Assembly: GCF_022662305.1 (NCBI RefSeq)
Contig: NZ_JAKNQH010000004.1
Span: 310,001 to 374,000 of the forward strand
Reading direction: 5' to 3'
DNA: 64,000 nt
From: Sphingomonas sp. BAUL-RG-20F-R05-02
GTDB taxonomy: Bacteria; Pseudomonadota; Alphaproteobacteria; Sphingomonadales; Sphingomonadaceae
Under the pieces are notes generated by a model, which saw nothing but the letters and a program-made list of their open reading frames with translations, was not told where the DNA came from and searched no databases. The translations under genes were made by a program, and so were the position numbers. Position 1 is the first letter of the stretch. Every line of letters starts with the position of its first letter. This document shows, one piece after another, positions 40,166-47,590 of this stretch.

Positions 40166-41449
40166 ATGCACGACGCGATCGGCCTCGATTTCGGCACCAC
40201 CAACAGCGTCGTCGCGCGCGTCGGCTCGGATGGGCAGCCGCACCTGATCGACTTCGCCGCGCCGGGCGAGACCAGCGCGGTGTTCCGCTCGGCGCTGTGT
40301 TTCTACGAGGACGACAGCGGGCGCGGCCTTGCCTGCGAGGCGGGGCCGTGGGCGATCGCGGAATATCTCGAATTTCCGCAAGGCAGCCGGTTTCTGCAAT
40401 CGTTCAAATCGGTCGCAGCATCGGCGACGTTCGAACACGCCTCGATCTTCGACAAGCGCATGCGGTTCGAGGAACTCGGCCGGCTGTTCCTCGCCAAGCT
40501 GGCCAGCCACACCGGCGGCGCGCTTGCCAAACCGCCGCAGCGCGTGGTGGTCGGCCGCCCGGTGCACTACGCGGGTGGCCGCCCGGACGAGACGCTGGCG
40601 CGGCAACGCTATGACGCGATGTTCACCGGGTTCGGCGCGGAGATCCACTACGTCTACGAACCACTCGGCGCGGCGTTCAGCTATGCCGCCCGCGTTGAGG
40701 ATGCCGCGACGATTCTCGTCGCGGATTTCGGCGGCGGCACCAGCGATTTCTCGGTGGTGCGGGTGGCGCCGCCGGGTGCGGCGAAACGCTGCACGCCGCT
40801 CGGGCACGCAGGTATCGGCATCGCCGGCGACCAGTTCGATTCGCGCATCGTCGACAAGCTGGTGCTGCCGATCCTCGGCTACGGCGGGCTGTACCGATCG
40901 TTCGACAAGCAGCTCGAAATCCCGCGCGGCTATTTCTCCGATTTCAACGACTGGTCGCGGCTCGCGTTGATGCGAAACCGCCGCACGCTGGAGGAACTGC
41001 ACAAGCTGCAAAGGAACGCGCTCGACCCGGAAGCGATCGGCCGAATGATCGCGATCATCGATCAGGAGCAGGGTTACCGGTTGTACGATGCGGTTGGCCA
41101 GTTGAAGCGCGCGTTGTCGCAAGCCGATGCCGCCGAGTTCCACTTCGATGGCGAGGGGGTCAAGATCGACGCCACCGTCACGCGCGCGCAGTTCGAGCGC
41201 TGGATCGCCGACGATCTCGCGCGGATGGCGGCGACGGTGGACCGGGCGCTCGCGCAGGCCGGTGTGGACGAGGCCGGCATCGACCGCGTGTTCCTGACCG
41301 GCGGCACCTCGCTGATCCCGGCGGTACGCGCGCTGTTCACGCAGCGGTTCGGGGAGGACCGCATCGCATCGGGCGGCGAGCTTACCTCGATCGCCAACGG
41401 CCTCGCGCTGATCGGGCAGGAGGACGACGTCGCCGCCTGGGCGGTGTGA
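40166..41449 (+). CDS. Short Hsp70-family ATPase (YegD-like)
   Basis: The 427-residue protein consists essentially of the Hsp70/actin-fold nucleotide-binding domain and lacks a DnaK-type substrate-binding domain (DnaK is about 640). ATP motifs are IGLDFGTTNSVVARV, ILVADFGGGTSDFSVV and VFLTGGTSLIPAVRALF. ATG at 40166 follows GAGGA. The function of YegD-type proteins is poorly known. It ends 3 nt from the convergent HerA-like gene, so there is no space for a terminator between them. Confidence 0.88.
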   Translation: MHDAIGLDFGTTNSVVARVGSDGQPHLIDFAAPGETSAVFRSALCFYEDDSGRGLACEAGPWAIAEYLEFPQGSRFLQSFKSVAASATFEHASIFDKRMRFEELGRLFLAKLASHTGGALAKPPQRVVVGRPVHYAGGRPDETLARQRYDAMFTGFGAEIHYVYEPLGAAFSYAARVEDAATILVADFGGGTSDFSVVRVAPPGAAKRCTPLGHAGIGIAGDQFDSRIVDKLVLPILGYGGLYRSFDKQLEIPRGYFSDFNDWSRLALMRNRRTLEELHKLQRNALDPEAIGRMIAIIDQEQGYRLYDAVGQLKRALSQADAAEFHFDGEGVKIDATVTRAQFERWIADDLARMAATVDRALAQAGVDEAGIDRVFLTGGTSLIPAVRALFTQRFGEDRIASGGELTSIANGLALIGQEDDVAAWAV

Positions 41450-41452
41450 TAC

Positions 41453-42922
41453 TCAGGCCTCGGTCGATTCGGTCGTCCAGCCGAGGCCAGGGATCGTGAT
41501 CGAACGCCGCCCGGACAGATCGACCCGCGTCACGAAGATGTTGCGCCCCTCGATGTAGCTCATCACTCGCCGCGCGCGGCCGAGCGAACTGGTGCCGTAG
41601 ATCCGCGCGATATCCTCGTCGGTCGGGCAGGGGATGCCGTCGCGGGCGGCGCGTGCCACCAGCAGGAACGCGCCGAGCATATCGTCGGGCAACGTCGCCG
41701 CCATCGCCAGCGCAGGTGCCCATTCGGTATCGAGCCCCTCGAAGATGCCCGCCCGCGCCGCCGCCAGCCGCCGCGCGAACGCGGACGGATCGAGCGGCGC
41801 ACGCCGAACCCCGACCATCCGGCAGCGCACCTGAAAATCCTGATACAGCACCGCCGAGGTACGCCCCGCCGACTCCGGGTCTTCGGCGATTGCCCGCAGC
41901 ACATCGACGATGATCGCCTCCAGCGCCTCCGGCTCGATCTCCGGTTCCGGTTCGGCGCGCACCGGCTCCGGCCGCGCGATCACGCTGTCCATCAGATCGG
42001 CGGAGCCCGGCACGCGCGGCGGCGGCGGGTTGGCAGCGGCGTGCATGAACAGGGTCGGCTCGTCGACCTCGACCTCGGTCATCAGCAGCTCGCGCATGTC
42101 GGTGGTCTGAGATTGCGGCAGCGGGGTCAGCACCGGGCTGCCGCTGCGCGCGGAGGTGACGACCTGCCCGATCTTGACCATGATCGGCCGCCGCGCGATC
42201 GCCGGGCCCAGCCCCAGAAACGTGCCGCGCGTGAGATCGCGGATTTGTTCCGCTTGCCGCCGTTCCATGCCGAGCAGATCGGCGGCGCGCGCCATGTCGA
42301 TATCAAGGAAGGTCCGCCCCATCAGGAAGTTCGACGCCTCCGCCGCAACGTTCTTCGACAATTTGGCGAGTCGCTGCGTGGCGATGATCCCGGCGAGGCC
42401 ACGCTTGCGCCCGCGCGACATCAGGTTCGCCATCGCCGACAACGAGGCGCGGCGCACTTCCTCGACCACTTCGGCGCCGGCGGCGGGCGCGAAGATCTGC
42501 GCCTCGTCGATCACCACCAGCGCCGGATACCAGTGTTCGCGCGGCGCATCGAACAGCCCCATCAGGAAGGCGGCGGCGCAGCGCATCTGCCCCTCCATCT
42601 CCAGCCCTTCGAGGCTTAGCACCACCGAGGAACGATGCTCGCGCGCGCGCGCCGCGAAGCGGGTGATCTCGGGAAGCGAGTAATCCACCGCCTCGATCGC
42701 GACATGGCCGTACGGCCCGGCGAGCGTGACGAAATCGCCTTCGGGATCGATGATGATCTGCTGCACCTCGCGCGCGCTGCCTTCGAGCAGGCGGCGCAAC
42801 AGGTACGATTTGCCCGACCCGGAATTGCCCTGCACCAGCAGCCGGGTGGCTAGCAGTTCCTCAAGGTCGATCGTCACCGTGCCGCCGTTTGCGTCGGTCC
42901 CCATGTCCACACGGAAAGTCAT
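41453..42922 (-). CDS. HerA-like ATPase/helicase (DUF87 type)
   Basis: This 489-residue FtsK/HerA-class ATPase has Walker A LLVQGNSGSGKSYLLRRLL near residue 35, Walker B YPALVVIDEAQIF and the arginine-containing SRGRKRGLAGIIATQRLAKL (sensor region). The middle is Pro/Glu-rich (about 290-345), and the C-terminus looks like a winged helix (IARIYGTSSLGRARRVMSYI). HerA proteins pump or unwind DNA in repair, and some belong to defence systems. No NurA-, Sir2- or DUF4297-type nuclease partner is adjacent. ATG at 42922 is chosen because conservation starts at MTFRVDMG. Confidence 0.85.
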   Translation of the reverse strand: MTFRVDMGTDANGGTVTIDLEELLATRLLVQGNSGSGKSYLLRRLLEGSAREVQQIIIDPEGDFVTLAGPYGHVAIEAVDYSLPEITRFAARAREHRSSVVLSLEGLEMEGQMRCAAAFLMGLFDAPREHWYPALVVIDEAQIFAPAAGAEVVEEVRRASLSAMANLMSRGRKRGLAGIIATQRLAKLSKNVAAEASNFLMGRTFLDIDMARAADLLGMERRQAEQIRDLTRGTFLGLGPAIARRPIMVKIGQVVTSARSGSPVLTPLPQSQTTDMRELLMTEVEVDEPTLFMHAAANPPPPRVPGSADLMDSVIARPEPVRAEPEPEIEPEALEAIIVDVLRAIAEDPESAGRTSAVLYQDFQVRCRMVGVRRAPLDPSAFARRLAAARAGIFEGLDTEWAPALAMAATLPDDMLGAFLLVARAARDGIPCPTDEDIARIYGTSSLGRARRVMSYIEGRNIFVTRVDLSGRRSITIPGLGWTTESTEA

Positions 42923-42961
42923 GGGCAGCGAATGGCGGAAAGGGGGCGGGGGGAGCAAGCG

Positions 42962-44452
42962 TTAATGCGGCACCACGCCCAGTTCGACGCCGGTCTTGTC
43001 GTGCAGCGCAAAGCGATCGACCAGATCGGCGCTGGCGGTATTGTAACCGATCACCGCTACGACACGTCCGCCCTGCCGCAGCCGCGCCACCACCTTGTCG
43101 AGCGCGCCGACCGCAGAAATGTCCCAGAAGTGCGCGGCCGTCACGTCGATCGTCACTGCCCGCGCCGGTTCGTTGCCTGCAAACGCGCGCGTGAAGCGAT
43201 CGACCGAGGCGAAGAAGATTTGCCCCGTCACCCGGTAGGTCGCGCCTCCATCGTCGCCGGTGCGCTCGACCGCGAACATCCGCCGCACCTTGCTGGCGAA
43301 GAAGATGCCCGACAGCAGCACGCCGACCAGCACGCCGCGTGCGAGATCATGCGTCGCCACCACCGTCACCACCGTCGCCAGCATCACCACCGAGGAGGTC
43401 GGCGGATGCCGGCGCAGGTTGCCAATCGAGTTCCACGAGAAGGTGCCGATCGACACCATCACCATCACCGCGACCAGCGCGGGCATCGGGATGCGCCCGA
43501 CCCACGGCCCCAGCACCGCGAGCAGGAACAGCAGGAACGCGCCCGCGATGAAGGTCGACAGCCGCTTGCGCCCGCCCGAGGTGACGTTGATGACCGACTG
43601 GCCGATCATCGCGCACCCGCCCATGCCGCCGACCAGCGCGGCGGCGATGTTGGCAGTGCCTTGCCCCACGCACTCGCGGCGCTTGTCGCTGTCGGTGTCG
43701 GTCATGTCGTCGACGATCTGCGCGGTCATCATCGATTCGAGCAGGCCGACCGCCGCCATCGTCAGCGCATAGGGCAGGATGACGCGCAGCGTCTCCAGCG
43801 TCAGCGGCACCTGCGGCCAGACGAGGCTCGGCAACCCTTCGGGCAGGCGGCCCATGTCGGACACAGTGCGCACCGGCAGGCCGAGCCAGATGCTCACCCC
43901 CGCCAGCACGAGGATCGCGACGAGCGGGGAGGGCACCGCCGTGGTGATGCGCGGGAACAGATAGATGATCGCTAGGCCACCTGCGACCATCGCATAGGTG
44001 TGCCAGCTGACCCCCATGAACTGCGGCAGTTGCGCCATGAAGATCAGGATGGCGAGCGCGTTGACGAAGCCGGTGATGACCGAGCGCGACACGAACTGCA
44101 TCAGTAGATCGAGCCTGAGCGCGCCGGCGATCATCTGGAACACCCCCATCAAGATCGTCGCGGCGAGCAGATATTGCAGGCCGTACTGGTGGACGAGCGG
44201 CGTCACGACCACCGCGACGGCGGCGGTCGCGGCGGAGATCATCGCTGGCCGCCCGCCGACCACCGCCGTCACCATCGCGATCGCCACCGAGGCGTAGAGG
44301 CCGACACGCGGATCGACGCCGGAGATGATCGAGAAGCCGATCGCCTCCGGGATCAGCGCCAGCGCGACGACGATGCCGGCCAGCACGTCGCGTCGCGCTT
44401 CGGTGGCGTCGGCGAACCATTCGCGACGCAGGCGAGAGAAAGAATATGTCAT
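42962..44452 (-). CDS. SulP-family anion (sulfate) transporter with STAS domain
   Basis: This 496-residue inner-membrane transporter is built of about 12-14 hydrophobic segments. The N-terminal signature is ALALIPEAIGFSIISGVDPRVGLYAS. VTSGGRKRLSTFIAGAF lies in the transport core. A C-terminal STAS domain (from about residue 395) contains AVTIDVTAAHFWDISAVGAL. It probably imports sulfate or bicarbonate. ATG at 44452 begins with MTYSFSRLRREWF. A structured 5' leader (about 44529-44590) suggests RNA-level control. The minus-strand frame continues far upstream but not as this protein. Confidence 0.92.
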   Translation of the reverse strand: MTYSFSRLRREWFADATEARRDVLAGIVVALALIPEAIGFSIISGVDPRVGLYASVAIAMVTAVVGGRPAMISAATAAVAVVVTPLVHQYGLQYLLAATILMGVFQMIAGALRLDLLMQFVSRSVITGFVNALAILIFMAQLPQFMGVSWHTYAMVAGGLAIIYLFPRITTAVPSPLVAILVLAGVSIWLGLPVRTVSDMGRLPEGLPSLVWPQVPLTLETLRVILPYALTMAAVGLLESMMTAQIVDDMTDTDSDKRRECVGQGTANIAAALVGGMGGCAMIGQSVINVTSGGRKRLSTFIAGAFLLFLLAVLGPWVGRIPMPALVAVMVMVSIGTFSWNSIGNLRRHPPTSSVVMLATVVTVVATHDLARGVLVGVLLSGIFFASKVRRMFAVERTGDDGGATYRVTGQIFFASVDRFTRAFAGNEPARAVTIDVTAAHFWDISAVGALDKVVARLRQGGRVVAVIGYNTASADLVDRFALHDKTGVELGVVPH

Positions 44453-44528
44453 CGGAAAAACCAATACGGGCACAGACCGGCCGGCGGAAAAGGGCGGGGC
44501 GCTGTCATCTGTGTGCGTGGTCCGGCGG

Positions 44529-44590
44529 ATCGGCGGCCGGAATAGCCACCCGGGTTCGCACCGGGTCCATGTGAGTACCGCCCTAATAGC
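44529..44590 (-). ncRNA. Candidate structured leader upstream of the SulP transporter (sul1-like?)
   Basis: On the minus strand, an outer helix (44578-44582 with 44532-44536, GGCGG/CCGCC) encloses a 6-bp hairpin (44561-44566 with 44548-44553, ACCCGG/CCGGGT, loop 7 nt) and an internal loop with ATGG and GGCTATT. It lies about 80 nt before the transporter start. Alphaproteobacterial sulfate-transporter genes are known to carry the sul1 RNA motif. I cannot confirm a match by eye; the position and pairing are suggestive only. Confidence 0.4.
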
Positions 44591-44678
44591 GGGAAAGGGC
44601 GCAGGTGCAAGGCCGCGCGCCTCCCAAGCGGCGTGCGGCGCCCCATATGCAGTGTTCGGACTATCAAGGAGCACGCGC

Positions 44679-45464
44679 ATGGACCTGCAACTCAAAGGCA
44701 AGACCGCCCTCGTCACCGGCTCGACCGCCGGCATCGGCCTCGCCATCGCCGAGCGGCTCGCCGCCGAGGGTGCCGACGTGACGATCACCGGCCGCACGCA
44801 GGATAAGCTCGATGCAGCTGCCGCGAAGGTCGGCGCGGTCGGCCGGGTGCGCGCGGTACTCGCCGATCCCGGCACCGCCGAGGGGTGCGAGACGTTGATC
44901 GCGGCGGTCCCGCAGATCGACATCCTCGTCAACAATCTCGGCATCTACGAAGCCAAGCCTTTCAGCGACATCACCGATGCCGACTGGTTCCGCTTCTTCG
45001 AGATCAACGTGATGAGCGGCATCCGCCTGTCGCGCCATTATTTCCCCGGCATGCTGGAGCGGGACTGGGGCCGAGTCATCTTCATCGCCAGTGAAAGCGC
45101 GCAGTTGATCCCGGCGGAGATGGTCCACTACGGCATGACCAAGACCGCGCAACTCGCCATCTCGCGCGGCCTCGCCGAGCAGACGCGCGGCACGAACGTG
45201 ACCGTCAACACCGTGCAACCCGGGCCGACGCGGTCTGAGGGGATCGTCGAGTTCATCCGCTCGACCGTCTCCAACAAGGACGCGCCCGAGGCCGAGCGTG
45301 AGGCGGAGTTCTTCGAGAAGATGCGGCCGCTCTCACTGATCCGCCGCCTGATCGAGGCAGAGGAGGTCGCGGCGATGACCGCGTTCCTCGCCAGCCCGCT
45401 AGCCGCCGTCACCAACGGTGCTGCGATCCGTGTCGAAGGCGGCATGGTGCCGACCATCGCCTGA
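44679..45464 (+). CDS. Short-chain dehydrogenase/reductase (SDR)
   Basis: This 261-residue classical SDR has the NAD(P) motif ALVTGSTAGIGLAIAERL, the structural NNLGIY, a catalytic Ser in FIASESAQLIP and the YxxxK pair in HYGMTKTAQLAIS. SGLA-like SRGLAEQTRGTNVTVNTVQPG follows. The C-terminal lid contains FEKMRPLSLIRRL. AAGGAG lies 8 nt before the ATG. It diverges from the SulP transporter. Its substrate cannot be named. A hairpin terminator follows, so it appears monocistronic. Confidence 0.93.
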   Translation: MDLQLKGKTALVTGSTAGIGLAIAERLAAEGADVTITGRTQDKLDAAAAKVGAVGRVRAVLADPGTAEGCETLIAAVPQIDILVNNLGIYEAKPFSDITDADWFRFFEINVMSGIRLSRHYFPGMLERDWGRVIFIASESAQLIPAEMVHYGMTKTAQLAISRGLAEQTRGTNVTVNTVQPGPTRSEGIVEFIRSTVSNKDAPEAEREAEFFEKMRPLSLIRRLIEAEEVAAMTAFLASPLAAVTNGAAIRVEGGMVPTIA

Positions 45465-45474
45465 TCAAATGGGA

Positions 45475-45502
45475 CCGCAGGCGGTGTGTCGCCTGCGGCT
45501 TT
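45475..45502 (+). terminator. Intrinsic terminator after SDR gene
   Basis: A perfect 9-bp stem CCGCAGGCG / CGCCTGCGG (45475-45483 with 45490-45498) has a 6-nt loop and is followed by CTTT. It lies 10 nt after the SDR stop. The T run is short, so efficiency is uncertain. Confidence 0.65.
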
Positions 45503-45566
45503 GGCACGCTTGCGCAACCAAGCGGGCTTTGTGTCGTTGGTCAGCCGAAATCCGAGGAGAATGACA

Positions 45567-46043
45567 ATGGCCGACACGCACGAAATCAAGCAGGACATGT
45601 GGGACAAGATGGCGGCCAGCCCGTACCTGATGGTTGGGTTGGTCGATGGCGGGCATAGCGAGCCGATGACCGCGCAGCTCGACAAGGATCAGGTCGACAC
45701 CCTGTTCTTCTTCGCAGGCAAGGACAACCGCCTCGCCGCCGGTGGCAAGGCGATGGCGCAGTTCGTTTCGAAGGGGCATGATTTCTTCGCCTGCCTCGCC
45801 GGCGACGTCCGCGTCGATAATGATCGCGCGATGATCGACAAGCTGTGGAATGAGCAGGTCTCGGCCTGGTTTCCGGGCGGCAAGGAAGACCCCAACCTGA
45901 CGCTGCTGCGCCTCGATATCGCCAGCGCCGAACTGTGGGAGACCGACATGTCGATCTCCGGCCGGCTCAAGATGCTGTTCGGCGGCAAGATCAAGAGCGA
46001 CGAGGACGGCAGCCACGCCTTCGTCGAAACGACCGCCGCCTGA
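45567..46043 (+). CDS. Pyridoxamine-5'-phosphate-oxidase-fold flavin protein (general stress protein 26-like)
   Basis: This 158-residue split-barrel FMN-binding protein opens with EIKQDMWDKMAASPYLMVGL. The core DTLFFFAGKDNRLAAGGKAMAQF and DLKDP-like PNLTLLRLDIASAELWE match the general stress protein 26 family. The end GGKIKSDEDGSHAFVE is conserved in these proteins. ATG at 45567 has GAGGAG at good spacing; the in-frame ATG at 45561 is too close to it. It may protect against oxidative stress; the reaction is unproven. Confidence 0.87.
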   Translation: MADTHEIKQDMWDKMAASPYLMVGLVDGGHSEPMTAQLDKDQVDTLFFFAGKDNRLAAGGKAMAQFVSKGHDFFACLAGDVRVDNDRAMIDKLWNEQVSAWFPGGKEDPNLTLLRLDIASAELWETDMSISGRLKMLFGGKIKSDEDGSHAFVETTAA

Positions 46044-46059
46044 GCGGATTTCCGAGTGG

Positions 46060-46161
46060 TTCCCCGGTGTAGGCCGGGGTTCCAGTTGGGAGGCCGCAGT
46101 TACGGCGCGCAACGCCAGCTTACGTATCGTTCGTAGCTAAAGCCCCGGCCTGCGCCGGAAC
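46060..46161. repeat. Paired CCCCGG hairpin repeats downstream of the stress-protein gene
   Basis: A near-palindrome CCCCGG-TGTAGG-CCGGGG lies at 46062-46079. An inverted, similar unit, GCCCCGGCCTGCGCCGGAAC, lies at 46142-46161. A smaller copy (TCCGGCGAAGGCCGGGA) lies at 49395-49411. Such CCGGC(N)GCCGG units are typical dispersed REP-like elements in sphingomonads. Confidence 0.55.
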
Positions 46162-46170
46162 GGCAGAATA

Positions 46171-46210
46171 GAAAAAGGCCGGATCGTCCCGCGACGATCC
46201 GGCCTTTTTC
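46171..46210. terminator. Bidirectional intrinsic terminator between stress-protein gene and phaZ
   Basis: A perfect 18-bp inverted repeat (46171-46188 with 46193-46210) has a 4-nt loop CCGC. A-rich and T-rich ends provide T runs of five in both directions. It sits in the convergent gap between the stress-protein gene and phaZ and can end both transcripts. Confidence 0.93.
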
Positions 46211-46236
46211 TCGTCCCGCCAAACGGCCACCCAAGA

Positions 46237-47451
46237 TCAGGCGTTCGCCGCCATCCACTGCTCCAGCACCGGTGCAACCTGGTTGCGCCACTTGCTGCCG
46301 TTGAAGATGCCGTAATGTCCGGCATCCACCCGGAAGTAGCGCTTCTTGTCGTCCGACAATGCGGTCGCGATGTCGAGCGCCGCCTTGGTCTGGCCAAGCC
46401 CGGAGATATCGTCGCGCACGCCTTCGATCGCGAGGATGCCGATATCGGTGATCGCCGCCGGATCGACCTTGCGGCCCCGGTGCAGCATCTCGCCTTTGGG
46501 CAGCGCGTGCTTCTGGAAGACGAGGTCGATCGTCTCGAGGTAGAACTCCGCCGTCATGTCGCAGACCGAGCGATATTCCTCGTAGAACGCCTTGGTGGTA
46601 TCCGCACTCTCGTCGTCGCCCTGCACGAGATGCTTGAACATCTCCCAATGCGACATGAGGTGGTTGCCGAGGTTCATCGACATGAAACCGGCAAGTTGCA
46701 GGAAACCCGGATAGACCTTCCGCCCGGCGCCGGGATAGGTGATCGGCACCTTGACGATGACGTTCTGCTCGAACCAGCTATGCGGGCGTTCGGTGGCGAG
46801 CGTGTTGACCGCGGTCGGCGCCTCGCGCGTGTCGATCGGGCCGCCCATCAGCGCAATGGTCTTCGGACGGCACGGATTGTTGTCCGCGCTCATCACGCAG
46901 GCGGCGGCATAGACCGGCACCGATGGCTGGCACACCGCCAGCACGTTGGTGCCCGGACCCGTAGCCTCCAGGAACGCGATCACGTAGTCGACGTAATCCT
47001 CGAACCCGAACGCACCGTCGGACATCGGCGCGAGCTTGGCGTCACGCCAGTCGGTGATGTAGACGTCCGCGCTCGGCAGCATCCGCTCCACCGTGCCGCG
47101 CAGCAGCGTGGCGAAATGGCCGGACATCGGCGCGACGATCAGCAGCTTCGGCCCGCCCTCGATTCCCTCGCGGCGGAACCGCTTGAGCTGGCCGAACGGC
47201 ATGCGCAGCACGATTTCTTCGGTGACGGCGACGGGCTTGCCGTCGATTACCGTGTGGGTCAGCCCGAAATGCGGCTTGCCGCGCGGGGCGGCGGCATGCG
47301 CGAACACCTCGAGCGCGGAGGCGATCACCGGCCCGCCACCGAAATAGGCGAACGGGTTGGCCGGGTTCTGGAGCAGTTCCGCACTGAAGTCGGCCATTGC
47401 GCTTGCGCCGGCCAGAAACGAGCGTTGCAGTTCATAGGCGTTATACAGCAT
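46237..47451 (-). CDS. phaZ: Intracellular polyhydroxybutyrate depolymerase
   Basis: This 404-residue cytoplasmic depolymerase mobilises PHB granules. The family opening MLYNAYELQRSFLAGASA is intact. The nucleophile elbow VLAVCQPSVPVYAA has the catalytic Cys in place of Ser, as in the Ralstonia PhaZ class. Asp and His triad candidates lie in VEGVRDDISG-like IEGVRDDISGLGQT and DAGHYGIFNGSKWR. No signal peptide is present. The operon partner phaC is not in the window. The 139-bp divergent region before it holds a CCGCACTGCAA element (47471-47481) that resembles PhaR-type GCACTGCA sites, but weakly. Confidence 0.94.
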   Translation of the reverse strand: MLYNAYELQRSFLAGASAMADFSAELLQNPANPFAYFGGGPVIASALEVFAHAAAPRGKPHFGLTHTVIDGKPVAVTEEIVLRMPFGQLKRFRREGIEGGPKLLIVAPMSGHFATLLRGTVERMLPSADVYITDWRDAKLAPMSDGAFGFEDYVDYVIAFLEATGPGTNVLAVCQPSVPVYAAACVMSADNNPCRPKTIALMGGPIDTREAPTAVNTLATERPHSWFEQNVIVKVPITYPGAGRKVYPGFLQLAGFMSMNLGNHLMSHWEMFKHLVQGDDESADTTKAFYEEYRSVCDMTAEFYLETIDLVFQKHALPKGEMLHRGRKVDPAAITDIGILAIEGVRDDISGLGQTKAALDIATALSDDKKRYFRVDAGHYGIFNGSKWRNQVAPVLEQWMAANA

Positions 47452-47590
47452 GCGAGCCCCTTATATGATTCCGCACTGCAATAACATCCGTGAGGACGCG
47501 GAGGGTGCAAACTCATTTTTGATCGCGCTGATCGAGCCAATCGATCCATCTGCGGTGGCGTGCGCGCGGGTCCCCTGCTAATCGGCCGCG
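47452..47590. promoter_or_regulatory. Divergent promoter region phaZ / ABC transporter
   Basis: These 139 bp are relatively AT-rich around 47461-47490 and carry CCGCACTGCAATAAC (47471-47485). Similar GCACTGCA elements precede PHB-granule genes under PhaR control in alphaproteobacteria. No further gene is visible. The assignment of the site is tentative. Confidence 0.4.

Noticed and set aside
41453..42922. HerA-like ATPase as part of a phage-defence system (HerA with Sir2 or nuclease)
   Set aside because: No Sir2, DUF4297 or NurA partner is adjacent. The only sirtuin, at 25.3 kb, is a normal CobB-type deacylase about 16 kb away with its own operon.
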